NCBI RefSeq assembly: GCF_017464355.1
Contig: NZ_JAFUAG010000005.1
Span: forward strand, 22,977-86,976
Reading direction: 5' to 3'
Length of the DNA: 64,000 nt
DNA from: Ruminococcus sp.
GTDB lineage: Bacteria; Bacillota; Clostridia; Oscillospirales; Ruminococcaceae
Under the pieces are notes generated by a model that made no database searches, had not been told where the DNA came from, and worked only from the letters and a program-made list of their open reading frames with translations. The position numbers were made by a program, and so were the translations under genes. This document shows, piece by piece, positions 1 to 7,632 of this stretch. Every line of letters begins with the position of its first letter. The first letter of the stretch is position 1.

Positions 1-175
1 TTCCCGTGACCAGCTGGTCCTCCTGATAGTCCATTCTGCCCTTGTCATAGACCTTTCCGAAGTCCTTCTTCCAGATAGCCAGGGCGTCACCGAAGCTGAG
101 GGCTATCATGGCGATGCCCATTACCAGCAGCAGCAGTTTGAAGAGCGCGAGCCTTACGCCAATGTTGTGTTTCAT
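1..175 (-). CDS. N-terminal part of a membrane or secreted protein (runs off the window)
   Basis: The reading frame starts with ATG at 175 on the minus strand and is open to the left edge, so 58 residues are visible. A basic start (MKHNIGVRLALFK) is followed by a hydrophobic stretch (LLLLVMGIAMIALSF), which is a signal anchor or signal peptide. The part after it is charged. A clear GGAGG ribosome site lies at 185-189, 9 bases before the ATG, and a consensus promoter lies further upstream. The rest of the gene is outside the window, so no family can be named. Confidence 0.75.
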   Translation of the reverse strand, partial: MKHNIGVRLALFKLLLLVMGIAMIALSFGDALAIWKKDFGKVYDKGRMDYQEDQLVTG

Positions 176-259
176 ATTCTTATACCTCCAAGCAGATTTG
201 TGAATAAGGAAATGATTTCTTCACATTATTATTGTTAAAATAGACTTCCGCATAATACA

Positions 260-288
260 AGTATAACCGACTTTTCGTGTGTTGTCAA
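260..288 (-). promoter_or_regulatory. Sigma-A promoter for the leftmost minus-strand gene
   Basis: On the minus strand TTGACA (288-283) is followed by a 17-bp spacer and TATACT (265-260). This is nearly a perfect vegetative promoter, pointing left to the partial membrane protein gene. Confidence 0.75.
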
Positions 289-347
289 CAAGTTAATATC
301 ATCAATTTATTTTTCTGTGAACTTTTGCTTAATATTAATTATTCCCC

Positions 348-376
348 TTTACTTATCAGGTGGAATGTGCTAGAAT
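348..376 (+). promoter_or_regulatory. Promoter for the 243-aa membrane-anchored protein
   Basis: TTTACT (348-353), a 17-bp spacer and TAGAAT (371-376) with an upstream TG (extended -10). It sits 60 bases before the ATG at 436. Confidence 0.6.
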
Positions 377-435
377 AATCATCGGAATAGATGAATTATG
401 GACGAGAGATCAAAAACAGAAAGGGAGTAATAAAA

Positions 436-1167
436 ATGAAGAATGTTATCGGAAAGATCGCAGCTGCTCTCATGGCAGCAGGTATCATGGCTGCACAGGC
501 TGTAACTGTATGTGCTGACAGTGATGTCACACTGGACTGCACTTCGGCTATCGAGTCTGACAACTGGTCCCAGAGCGTTAAGTTCGGCTACAACAGCGAA
601 GACCCCGCAGACACAGCAAGCTTCGATGCCACAAGAATGACGGAAAATTCTGTTATCAAGGTCAGCTACGATATCATTGAGGATCATCAGCTTGATGAAA
701 CTCAGGCTACAGGCTACCCTGTTGAGCTTATATTCCAGAGCTGGTCGAACCCCGACACCCCCATGGTCGGCACTGACGGCGGTGTGTGGGCAAAGGTGGC
801 ACCTGCAAAGATCGACACTGAGAACAACACTGAGGAATTCAACTACGCTGACATAGTTGCAGCTTACGGCAGCGACAACTTCGAGAAAGTTGACTGCGTA
901 CTCTTCGGTTCCACCAACGATGCGAAGATACTGGTGAAGAGCGCAACTGTCACCAACTGCAAGGACGAGGGCAGCCACTGGGTAGACCCCTCCATCGCTG
1001 AGCAGGAGAAGGCAGCTACCAAGAAGAACATCGTGGGTATCGTTGTAGGTATCGTGGCAGGTATCGCAGTTGCAGTAGGCGTTATCTGGTTCATCATCAG
1101 CAGAAAGTCCCGTGAGGCTTTCGATGTTACCACAGGCGAGTTCGTTGACAAGAAGGACGCAAGGTAA
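436..1167 (+). CDS. Secreted beta-rich protein with C-terminal membrane anchor
   Basis: 243 residues. The start at 436 is chosen because AGGGAG lies 8 bases upstream and a typical signal peptide follows (basic MKNVIGK, hydrophobic core, cleavage near VCA-DS). The middle, about residues 28-180, is acidic and rich in Asn, Thr and aromatic residues, as in extracellular beta-sandwich or carbohydrate-binding domains; the family is not certain. Near residues 195-220 a glycine/valine-rich transmembrane helix (IVGIVVGIVAGIAVAVGVIW) precedes a basic ISRKSR stop-transfer and a short cytoplasmic tail. It is therefore probably displayed on the outer face of the membrane. It is transcribed alone: promoter at 348, terminator at 1191. 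A role in polysaccharide binding is inference only. Confidence 0.7.
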   Translation: MKNVIGKIAAALMAAGIMAAQAVTVCADSDVTLDCTSAIESDNWSQSVKFGYNSEDPADTASFDATRMTENSVIKVSYDIIEDHQLDETQATGYPVELIFQSWSNPDTPMVGTDGGVWAKVAPAKIDTENNTEEFNYADIVAAYGSDNFEKVDCVLFGSTNDAKILVKSATVTNCKDEGSHWVDPSIAEQEKAATKKNIVGIVVGIVAGIAVAVGVIWFIISRKSREAFDVTTGEFVDKKDAR

Positions 1168-1190
1168 ACATCTTGAAAAGTATTTTCAGG

Positions 1191-1223
1191 CTGCGGCATT
1201 CCTGAGGGGTGCCGCAGTTTTTT
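1191..1223 (+). terminator. Rho-independent terminator
   Basis: Stem CTGCGGCA / TGCCGCAG (1191-1198 and 1210-1217) followed by six T. It ends the 243-aa gene at 1167. Confidence 0.85.
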
Positions 1224-1306
1224 ATGCACTTGAAATATATCGGCGGATATGCTATAATTTTTTTCAGGACGGCGCCTGCCGCATTACTTTGAATGGAGTG
1301 GTACAT

Positions 1307-2455
1307 ATGACCCTGCGTTACCCTGATATTTTTCCGGGATTTGTCTGTACAGGCTCGGCCTGCGAGGACAACTGCTGCAAAATGGGCTGGGATATCGAGA
1401 TAGATGAGAACACCCTTGACTACTACCGCAGCCTTGACACCGACCTGGGCAGAAGGCTCTGCGGGAACATTTACGAGGAGGAGGGCTGCTTTTATATGTC
1501 ACAGCCCGACGGCTGCCCTTTCCTCAGCGGCGAGGGACTTTGCAGCGTACAGCAGGCCTGCGGGGCTGAGCATATCTCGGAGATATGCCGTGAGCACCCC
1601 CGTTTCTACGAATGGTTCGGGGACTACAAGGAGGCAGGGCTGGGGCTTTGCTGCGAGGAGGTCTCAAGGCTGGTGCTGACCCATGAGCGCCCCCTGCTCT
1701 TCACCGAGAAGCAGACCGACGAGCCCGATGACGACCTGGAATTCGACAGCGGGATATTAGCGGCAGTGAAGGACCTCCGTGACAGGCTGATAGATGTGGC
1801 TCAGGACAGGGGCTTCACCCTGCTGCAGAGGCTGGTAATACTGGCCTACTGCGCTGAGGATATCGGCGAAGCCATGTACGGGGAGGACACCGAGCGCCTG
1901 AGACAGCTTTCGGGTATGCTGGCCATTGACGGTTTCCGCATGGAGATAGTCATTCAGGCACAGCAGGACGCTGCAGAGGCGGCAAAGTCCCACGAAAAGG
2001 GCAGGACGAAGGAGCAGCTGACAAAGCATATGCTGCATATGTTCAGCAGCATGGGATACATGGGCAAGCTGGGAAAGAGCTTTGACAGGGAGCGGTTTTC
2101 TGTGGAGAAGATACTGGGGGCTGAGAAAAAATTCAGCGGGGAATATGCCCCATATCAGTATGAGCTTGAAAATGTGCTGGTGTATTTTTTGTACAGATAT
2201 CTCATCAAGTCCGTCAGGGACTATTCTGCCGAAGAACACCTGCTGAGCGCTGTTTACCTGACCCTGGGTCTCAGGTGGCTGTTCCTGAAAGAATATGCGG
2301 AAAGCGGAAGTCTTCCCGATATCGGCAGACGTATCTTCCTGGCCAAGGAATTTTCCAAGGAAGTTGAATACGACAGCGACAACATGGACATCATATATGA
2401 TACCATACAGCAGGATACCGCCGTAAGAGATACACTGCGGGGCCTGTGTATGTAA
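1307..2455 (+). CDS. fliB: FliB-like lysine N-methylase family protein
   Basis: 382 residues. The N-terminus MTLRYPDIFPGFVC with Cys-rich CxGSxCExNCCxxGW and later CPFLSGEGLC and CxEHPRF is the hallmark of the flagellin lysine-N-methylase (FliB) family, whose cysteines are thought to bind a metal centre. The frame is open further upstream, but the ATG at 1307 has GGAGTG before it and begins the conserved motif, so it is preferred. No flagellar gene is seen nearby; many non-flagellated Firmicutes carry this family, so the substrate here may be another surface protein. A 68-aa gene follows after 12 bases and is probably co-transcribed. Confidence 0.75.
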   Translation: MTLRYPDIFPGFVCTGSACEDNCCKMGWDIEIDENTLDYYRSLDTDLGRRLCGNIYEEEGCFYMSQPDGCPFLSGEGLCSVQQACGAEHISEICREHPRFYEWFGDYKEAGLGLCCEEVSRLVLTHERPLLFTEKQTDEPDDDLEFDSGILAAVKDLRDRLIDVAQDRGFTLLQRLVILAYCAEDIGEAMYGEDTERLRQLSGMLAIDGFRMEIVIQAQQDAAEAAKSHEKGRTKEQLTKHMLHMFSSMGYMGKLGKSFDRERFSVEKILGAEKKFSGEYAPYQYELENVLVYFLYRYLIKSVRDYSAEEHLLSAVYLTLGLRWLFLKEYAESGSLPDIGRRIFLAKEFSKEVEYDSDNMDIIYDTIQQDTAVRDTLRGLCM

Positions 2456-2467
2456 GGCGGTGAGCAT

Positions 2468-2674
2468 ATGGGGATCTTCAGAAAAAAGACCGTAAAACAG
2501 GTGCCCCCCGAATGCGAGGGACTGGAGATAAAGGTGCAGGCCTCCACCTGCACAGGGGAAAAGACCATAGGCTTCTACAACAGGAAAAGCGGTGAACTGC
2601 TGTATAAGGAGCTGGTGCGCACCCCCGAGGATATCAGGGCTTTCTACGAAAGCTATGGCCTGACACCTCCCTGA
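2468..2674 (+). CDS. Small hypothetical protein, 68 aa
   Basis: A 68-residue soluble protein starting MGIFRKKTVKQVPPECEG, with no signal peptide or transmembrane helix. It contains two cysteines (in ECEG and STCTGEK). GGCGGTGAG precedes the ATG, and only 12 bases separate it from the FliB-like gene, so translational coupling is likely. I do not recognise the family. It could be an accessory of the FliB-like enzyme, but only position supports that. Confidence 0.6.
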   Translation: MGIFRKKTVKQVPPECEGLEIKVQASTCTGEKTIGFYNRKSGELLYKELVRTPEDIRAFYESYGLTPP

Positions 2675-2742
2675 GGGGCGGATATGTGGTTTAATTAGGA
2701 AAAAGTGCTTTAGGGGCAGGGCGGTTTTGTTTATTAATACTA

Positions 2743-2771
2743 TTGAAATTTCGGAAAGCGTATTGTATAAT
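2743..2771 (+). promoter_or_regulatory. Sigma-A promoter for the FemABX gene
   Basis: TTGAAA (2743-2748), 17-bp spacer, TATAAT (2766-2771); an overlapping second TATAAT starts at 2771. It lies 48 bases before the chosen start at 2819. Confidence 0.8.
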
Positions 2772-2818
2772 ATAATAGTTATGTTATAAGCATTTTATGT
2801 CGCATGGAGAGGATTTTT

Positions 2819-3919
2819 ATGGAGATCATAGATAAAAAGAACAAAGAACTTTTGAAGGAATACGAAAACTTTGCAAAGAACAGTGAGTACGGCAACTTCA
2901 TGCAGTCGCTGAGGTGGCCTAAGGTCAAGGAGAACTGGGGCTGGGACGCTGTTATTTCCCGCGGGGCTGACGGCAAGATCAGGGGCACCTGCCTGGTCAT
3001 CATCAAGAACATACCCATTTTCCCCACAACTTTCCTGTATGCGCCCCACGGCCCTGTGTGCGACTGGAGCGACAAGGAGGTCATGGCCGACCTATTCGAG
3101 GGTATCAAGGTACTGGCAAAGAAGTACCGTGCATATCAGTTCATGTGGGATCCGCCCTTTGAGGAAAAGGAACGGGAGCGTTCAAAGCTGATAACCGACA
3201 TGGGATTTTCTCATATAGATGACGCACCTGAGCTGACCACCATACAGGCGAGGAACAACTATATGCTCAGGGATATAAAGGGCAAGACCGCTGATGAGGT
3301 CATGATGTCCTTCAAGCCCGACTGGCGCAACCGTATACGCAAGGGTCCCAAGAAGGGCGTTGTATGCGAGATATGCGGCACTGAGGCGCTGGACGATTTC
3401 TACCCCATGATGGAAGCTACAGGCATACGCGACGGTTTCTCTATAAGAGGCAAGGATTATTTTGTAAAGTTCATCGAGGGTCTTGGCAAGGAACACTGCC
3501 ACCTGTTCATGTGTTATGTTGAAGAGGACGGCAAGAAGATACCCCTCTCGGGTGCTGTTACCACCCAGTACGCAGGCAAGACCTGTTATGTGTACGGTGC
3601 TTCCGCCAACCACCACCGCAACCTCTACCCCAACTACCTCATGCAGTGGACTATGATAAACTGGGCGCTGGAGGGCAACTGCGAGATCTACGATTTCATG
3701 GGCATACCTTTCTACAAGGACGAGACCAACCCCAACTACGGTGTGTACAAGTTCAAGAAGGGCTTCAACGGCGAGGTCGTCACCTATGCGGGCGAGTATT
3801 TCTACACATTCAGGCCGCTGATGAAGAAGATAGTTGACTTCGCTGAAAAGGTGTACATGGATATGCACGAACGCAAGAGGCAGAAACTGCTGAAAAACCG
3901 CAACACTGATATGCAGTGA
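2819..3919 (+). CDS. FemABX peptidyltransferase (peptidoglycan cross-bridge aminoacyltransferase)
   Basis: 366 residues in the size range of FemX/FemA/MurM. These enzymes use aminoacyl-tRNA to add amino acids to the stem-peptide lysine of lipid II at the inner face of the membrane. Two tandem GNAT-like halves can be read: residues 1-150 (QSLRWPKVKENWGW, YAPHGPV) and 155-340 (FKPDWRNRIRKGPKKGV, then the conserved tail YDFMGIPFYKDETNPNYGVYKFK, split here as YDFMGIPF and NYGVYKFKKGF). The ATG at 2819 is preferred to that at 2804 because GGAGAGGA sits 8 bases upstream. Monocistronic, with its own promoter and terminator. Amino acid specificity cannot be read. Confidence 0.9.
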   Translation: MEIIDKKNKELLKEYENFAKNSEYGNFMQSLRWPKVKENWGWDAVISRGADGKIRGTCLVIIKNIPIFPTTFLYAPHGPVCDWSDKEVMADLFEGIKVLAKKYRAYQFMWDPPFEEKERERSKLITDMGFSHIDDAPELTTIQARNNYMLRDIKGKTADEVMMSFKPDWRNRIRKGPKKGVVCEICGTEALDDFYPMMEATGIRDGFSIRGKDYFVKFIEGLGKEHCHLFMCYVEEDGKKIPLSGAVTTQYAGKTCYVYGASANHHRNLYPNYLMQWTMINWALEGNCEIYDFMGIPFYKDETNPNYGVYKFKKGFNGEVVTYAGEYFYTFRPLMKKIVDFAEKVYMDMHERKRQKLLKNRNTDMQ

Positions 3920-3935
3920 TATTCAGGAAATTTCT

Positions 3936-3972
3936 CAGCGTGGACGATGAGATGTCGTTCACGCTGTTTTTT
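3936..3972 (+). terminator. Terminator after the FemABX gene
   Basis: Stem CAGCGTG...CACGCTG extended by an ACGA/TCGT inner pair, followed by TTTTTT. Confidence 0.8.
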
Positions 3973-4093
3973 GTGTATGGAAGCAGCTTATGTCTGCATG
4001 GATTTGGCTGCATGACTTTGTAAAAAATGTACAAACAAAAAATCCATTAATCAATTACATCACCAAAGTTACGAACAGATGAGCAAAGTTGTC

Positions 4094-4122
4094 TTTACAA
4101 ATCGGGCGGGTTATGCTATAAT
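4094..4122 (+). promoter_or_regulatory. Promoter of araR with extended -10
   Basis: TTTACA (4094-4099), 17-bp spacer, TGCTATAAT with -10 at 4117-4122. The stretch 3973-4093 upstream holds TTTGTA...TACAAA (4017-4035) as a weak inverted repeat and otherwise nothing I can name. Confidence 0.7.
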
Positions 4123-4184
4123 TTGGTCAAATTAGTAAAGTCATCTTTTTGAGGGACAGATACTATTCAAAGGGGGATAAGATC

Positions 4185-5315
4185 GTGGATAACTATAAAT
4201 ATCTTATGATCGTTGATTGGGTAAAGGAACATATCAACAGCAAGGGCATGAAGCCCAACGACCGCTTTCTTACCGAGAAGCAGCTGTGCGATATACACGG
4301 GGTCAGCAGACAGACCGTAAGACAGGCGCTCATGCTGCTGGAAAGCGAGAATATAATAGTGCGTGTGCGGGGCAGCGGCACCTTCGTGGGAAACGGCATT
4401 GGCCGCAGCACGCCCGTTACGGTAAAGGGCAGCATAGGTGTCATATCAACTTATTTCAGCGACTACATCTTCCCCCATATAGTAACGGGAGTGGAGAGCG
4501 TGCTGGGCAGCGCAGGCTGCACCATGCAGCTGGCTATCACCCATAACCAGGTGTTTGAAGAGACCCAGGCGCTGGAAAGTATGCTGGCAAACGGCGTGCA
4601 GGGGCTGATAGTCGAGCCTTCAAAGAGCGCACTGCCCAACCCGAATATGGAGCTTTATGCCAGGCTGAAGCGGGAGCATATCCCCCTGGTGTTCTTCAAT
4701 GCCAAGTACCCCTGGGCTGACCAGCCCTGTGTGGCCATGGACGATGTGGCCGCAGGCAGGACGGTGACAGACCACCTCTTCAACTGCGGACATACGGAGA
4801 TAGCAGGCATTTTTGCCCTGGACGACATACAGGGACACAAGCGGTACAGCGGCTATATGGAAAGCTGCCTTGCCCATGGGGTGGCAGCCTCGGAGAAAAA
4901 TGTCATGTGGTTCGCCACCTCCGAGAAGAACGATATGTTCACCTATGCCTCAGACAAGCTGCTGGGGCTGCTGCGGGGGAAGACCGCAGTGGTCTGCTAC
5001 AATGACAAGCTGGCGGTGAAGCTGCTGAGGCTGCTGAGAGAGAACGGCATACGCGTACCTGAGGATATGTCTGTGGTGGGCATTGATGATTCAAGGTATG
5101 CATCTATATGCGAGGTGCCCCTGACAACGGTGCATCATCCCCAGAAAAAGCTGGGCGAGGCGGCAGCGCAGATGCTGCTGGATATGATAGATATGAAAGG
5201 CGGTGTTAAAAACGACCTGCTGTTCACTCCTGAACTTGTGGTGAGGGACTCGGTGCTGGATCTGCACGGGCCTGAGGGGAAAGCGGCGGTACACAAAAGG
5301 GTAAAAATGATCTGA
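4185..5315 (+). CDS. araR: AraR-type arabinose repressor (GntR DNA-binding head, LacI-type sensor body)
   Basis: 376 residues. Residues about 1-70 form a winged helix of the GntR type (FLTEKQLCDIHGVSRQTVRQ, then VRGSGTFV). Residues 85-365 form a LacI/RbsB-like ligand domain (GVISTYFSDYIFPHIVTGVE, VVGIDDSRYASICEVPLTTV, ending PELVVRDSV). This fusion is the AraR architecture, in which L-arabinose releases the repressor from DNA. The GTG at 4185 is chosen because AGGGGGA lies just upstream; a TTG at 4149 in the same frame has no ribosome site. It heads the sugar locus that ends with L-arabinose isomerase, which supports the arabinose assignment. Confidence 0.88.
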   Translation: MDNYKYLMIVDWVKEHINSKGMKPNDRFLTEKQLCDIHGVSRQTVRQALMLLESENIIVRVRGSGTFVGNGIGRSTPVTVKGSIGVISTYFSDYIFPHIVTGVESVLGSAGCTMQLAITHNQVFEETQALESMLANGVQGLIVEPSKSALPNPNMELYARLKREHIPLVFFNAKYPWADQPCVAMDDVAAGRTVTDHLFNCGHTEIAGIFALDDIQGHKRYSGYMESCLAHGVAASEKNVMWFATSEKNDMFTYASDKLLGLLRGKTAVVCYNDKLAVKLLRLLRENGIRVPEDMSVVGIDDSRYASICEVPLTTVHHPQKKLGEAAAQMLLDMIDMKGGVKNDLLFTPELVVRDSVLDLHGPEGKAAVHKRVKMI

Positions 5316-5367
5316 AACGGAAAAATCAGGAATAGAACGGAATATAATAAATGATGGGATATTACAG

Positions 5368-5441
5368 AGGCCCGAAAGGGGCTATGAAGAAAAAAGGAAA
5401 TGTACTGACATAAGGGTGAAGGTGAAAGCCCTTTCGTCAGT
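5368..5441 (+). promoter_or_regulatory. Two leader hairpins between araR and the AraC-type regulator
   Basis: The 157-base gap 5316-5472 holds a short hairpin AGGCCC-GAAA-GGGGCT (5368-5383) and an imperfect 13-bp hairpin ACTGACATAAGGG / CCCTTTCGTCAGT (5404-5416 and 5429-5441) with a 12-base loop. Neither has a T-run, so they are not plain terminators. They sit in the leader just before the ribosome site of the next gene. Confidence 0.45.
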
Positions 5442-5472
5442 TGTACGGACAGGATAGGGTGGTGACCTATTT

Positions 5473-6171
5473 ATGGAAAAGAGAACTTATGTTGATGAAT
5501 GCTGTAATGTCAAAAAACTTAACAAGGCGAAAATAGGCGAGCTTCTGAGAAGCGGAAGAATGGACAACTGCAGGCAGGTGCTTGATGAAGTGCTGGACGA
5601 GGTAGATTTCAGCGGGCTGAAGTCCCTGGTGCTGAGGCTGTACATCTGTGCAGACATCTACATCGAGATACGAAGTTTTGTTCGGGAGCTTGGTGTGGAA
5701 GACGAAGAATTCATCGGGCGGTTCGGCAGTGTAGAGGATATCGAGAACAGGCTGATGACCGTGGAAGCTGCGGTGGACTATCTCCACGATATAGTGGAGC
5801 AGAGCATTCGCTGGAGGAGCAGAAAAAGCCATGAAAACGGCAATTTTGTCGTGCGGGACGCAAGGCGCTATATCGATGAGAACTACATGAGCAGCGGACT
5901 TTCGCTGACCTCGGTGGCTGAAGCGGTGGGCATAAGCCCCGCATACCTCAGCGCACTGTTCAAGCGGGAAACGGGCAGGAATATGTCCGAATATATCACG
6001 GGGGTGCGCATAGACCATTCCAAAGAGCTGCTGTGCTGCACATCGAAGCTGATATACGAGATCGCCTTTGAAGTGGGATTTCAGGATTACCGCTATTTCA
6101 GCCAGATATTCAAGAAATGCACGGGGCTGACCCCCAGGCAGTTCAAGAACGAGGCTAATGTGTGTATGTAA
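5473..6171 (+). CDS. AraC-family transcription regulator
   Basis: 232 residues. The C-terminal 100 residues hold the double helix-turn-helix of AraC/XylS (ARRYIDENYMSSGLSLTSVA, SPAYLSALFKRETGRNMSEY, then IYEIAFEVGFQDYRYFSQIF and the signature KKCTGLTPRQFK). The N-terminal 120 residues are helical and resemble no cupin sugar-binding domain; similar halves occur in response-regulator-type AraC proteins, but the receiver domain is absent. ATG at 5473 follows GGGTGGTG. Placed between araR and the transporter genes, it probably acts with AraR on the sugar operon. The inducer is unknown. Confidence 0.85.
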   Translation: MEKRTYVDECCNVKKLNKAKIGELLRSGRMDNCRQVLDEVLDEVDFSGLKSLVLRLYICADIYIEIRSFVRELGVEDEEFIGRFGSVEDIENRLMTVEAAVDYLHDIVEQSIRWRSRKSHENGNFVVRDARRYIDENYMSSGLSLTSVAEAVGISPAYLSALFKRETGRNMSEYITGVRIDHSKELLCCTSKLIYEIAFEVGFQDYRYFSQIFKKCTGLTPRQFKNEANVCM

Positions 6172-6215
6172 GGTTTGAAACATCTTAGAAAATATGATTA
6201 TATGAAACAGCATTT

Positions 6216-6252
6216 ACGCAGGCAGACTTTTGGTTTGCCTGCGTTTATTTTT
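6216..6252 (+). terminator. Terminator after the AraC-type gene
   Basis: Stem ACGCAGGCA / TGCCTGCGT (6216-6224 and 6236-6244) followed by TTATTTTT. Confidence 0.85.
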
Positions 6253-6329
6253 GTCATTTGTTCGTATGACAATTTACTGCATTTTGAAAATCGTAAAATT
6301 TTAAACATTTTGAGTAAATTTATTGGTAT

Positions 6330-6355
6330 AAATGTATGCACAAATTGATTATAAT
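6330..6355 (+). promoter_or_regulatory. Transporter operon promoter with candidate AraR operator
   Basis: TATAAT at 6350-6355 is the clear -10 element. Just upstream, 6330-6345 reads AAATGTATGCACAAAT, which matches 12 of 16 positions of the Bacillus AraR box ATTTGTACGTACAAAT. A repressor bound here would cover the promoter. The -35 is not well defined (TATAAA at 6327 would give 17 bp). Confidence 0.5.
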
Positions 6356-6374
6356 GTAAGTACAAGTTAAGGAG

Positions 6375-6412
6375 AAAGGTGCCCGGCGGAAAGATGCCGG
6401 GAGGATACCTTT
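6375..6412 (+). promoter_or_regulatory. Structured leader before the sugar-binding protein
   Basis: A compound hairpin: outer pairs AAAGGT (6375-6380) with ACCTTT (6407-6412), inner stem CCCGGC / GCCGGG (6382-6387 and 6396-6401). It may stabilise the operon mRNA or control entry into it. No known riboswitch was recognised. Confidence 0.4.
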
Positions 6413-6453
6413 TGTGGTCGAATTTTGAATAGGAAATAAGGAGGAACTCAACT

Positions 6454-7470
6454 ATGAAAGTGAAGAAGATACTGGCGGCAGCAATAAGCATGGCAATGTG
6501 CGCAGGAATGTTCGCAGGCTGCGGCGACACAGGCTCGGGCGGCAGCGGCGGAGACAAGGACGGCAACGGCGGCGCTGCAAGGGCTGACGGCGAGCTCATC
6601 AAGGTGGGCATAATCAACAACGACCCCAACGAATCGGGCTACCGTACCGCCAACGACAAGGACCTCAAGGCTACATTCAGCAAAGAGAACGGCTTTGACG
6701 CTTCCTTCTCCTACAGCCTGAAAAACGATGAGCAGATAACCGCTGCCCAGAAGTTCATACAGGACGACGTTGACTACCTGCTGCTCTCCGCAGCTGATAC
6801 CGCAGGCTGGGATTCCGTACTTAAGGACGCTCAGGACGCAGGCGTAAAGGTAATACTCTTCGACAGAACCATAGATGCAGACCCCAGCCTGTATGAGGCT
6901 TCCATAGTATCCGATATGGCTAAGGAAGGCCAGACAGCTGTTGACTGGCTGAAGGGTCAGGGTCTTGACAAGTATGAAGTTATACACATTCAGGGTGTTA
7001 TGGGTTCTGCTGCACAGAAGGGCAGATCTCAGGCGCTGACAGATACTGCGGCCTCTGACGGCTGGACCATAGTTACCGAGCAAACTGCTGAGTGGAACGC
7101 AGAAAAGGCTCAGCAGATAGTACAGTCCGTTATCGACTCGGGCAAGACCTTCAACGTTATCTACGCTGAGAACGACGATATGGCCAAGGGCGCAGTTGCT
7201 GCCTTGGATAAGGCAAACATCTCCCACGGTGTGGGCAAGGACGTTGTAGTAATGGGCTTTGACTGCAACAAGTGGGCTCTGGAAGAACTCAAGGCAGGCA
7301 ACTGGAACTATGACGGCCAGTGCAATCCTTTCCAGTCTTCTTACATCAAGGACATCATCGACAAGCTGGAAGCAGGCGAGACTATCTCCGAGAAGACCAT
7401 AATCATGGACGAGAAGGGCTTCGACGCTGCTACCATAACTCAGGAAGATGTTGACAGCTACGGCATCTGA
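6454..7470 (+). CDS. Sugar ABC transporter substrate-binding lipoprotein (RbsB/YtfQ type)
   Basis: 338 residues. A lipoprotein signal peptide ends in the lipobox MFAGC with the modified Cys at position 23, followed by a Gly/Ser/Asp-rich linker and a type I periplasmic-binding fold (LIKVGIINNDPNESGYR, then VDYLLLSAADTAGWDSVL, VKVILFDRTIDADP, and VVVMGFDCNKWALEEL). The sequence is closest in feel to galactofuranose- and arabinose-binding proteins of the YtfQ group. It would hand a pentose or furanose sugar to the ATPase and permeases encoded next. A hairpin at 7496 separates it from the ATPase gene, an arrangement that usually gives excess binding protein. Confidence 0.9.
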   Translation: MKVKKILAAAISMAMCAGMFAGCGDTGSGGSGGDKDGNGGAARADGELIKVGIINNDPNESGYRTANDKDLKATFSKENGFDASFSYSLKNDEQITAAQKFIQDDVDYLLLSAADTAGWDSVLKDAQDAGVKVILFDRTIDADPSLYEASIVSDMAKEGQTAVDWLKGQGLDKYEVIHIQGVMGSAAQKGRSQALTDTAASDGWTIVTEQTAEWNAEKAQQIVQSVIDSGKTFNVIYAENDDMAKGAVAALDKANISHGVGKDVVVMGFDCNKWALEELKAGNWNYDGQCNPFQSSYIKDIIDKLEAGETISEKTIIMDEKGFDAATITQEDVDSYGI

Positions 7471-7495
7471 CAACAAGGTCACACTTAACAGTAAA

Positions 7496-7530
7496 CGCCC
7501 CAGCCCCTTCCCTATGGGGGCTGCGGGGCG
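7496..7530 (+). promoter_or_regulatory. Intercistronic stem-loop
   Basis: Stem CGCCCC...GGGGCG with inner CCCC/GGGG pairs. There is no T-run, so it probably protects the 3' end of the binding-protein message instead of ending transcription fully. Confidence 0.5.
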
Positions 7531-7632
7531 GACAGCAAACAGGTCATGATAAATTTCAGATACAGAATGAGTGCGGTGAGGCATAGGCGAGGTAAAATAT
7601 GTCCCCGCACTTGTTTTAAGGAGTGATATCTA

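Noticed and set aside
4017-4035. TTTGTA...TACAAA near araR as an AraR operator
   Set aside because: The 7-base gap between half-sites does not fit the AraR box, in which they are 2 bases apart; too weak alone.
6448-7584. 378-codon minus-strand frame opposite the sugar-binding protein
   Set aside because: Shadow of a well-defined lipoprotein gene, no ribosome site, no motif.
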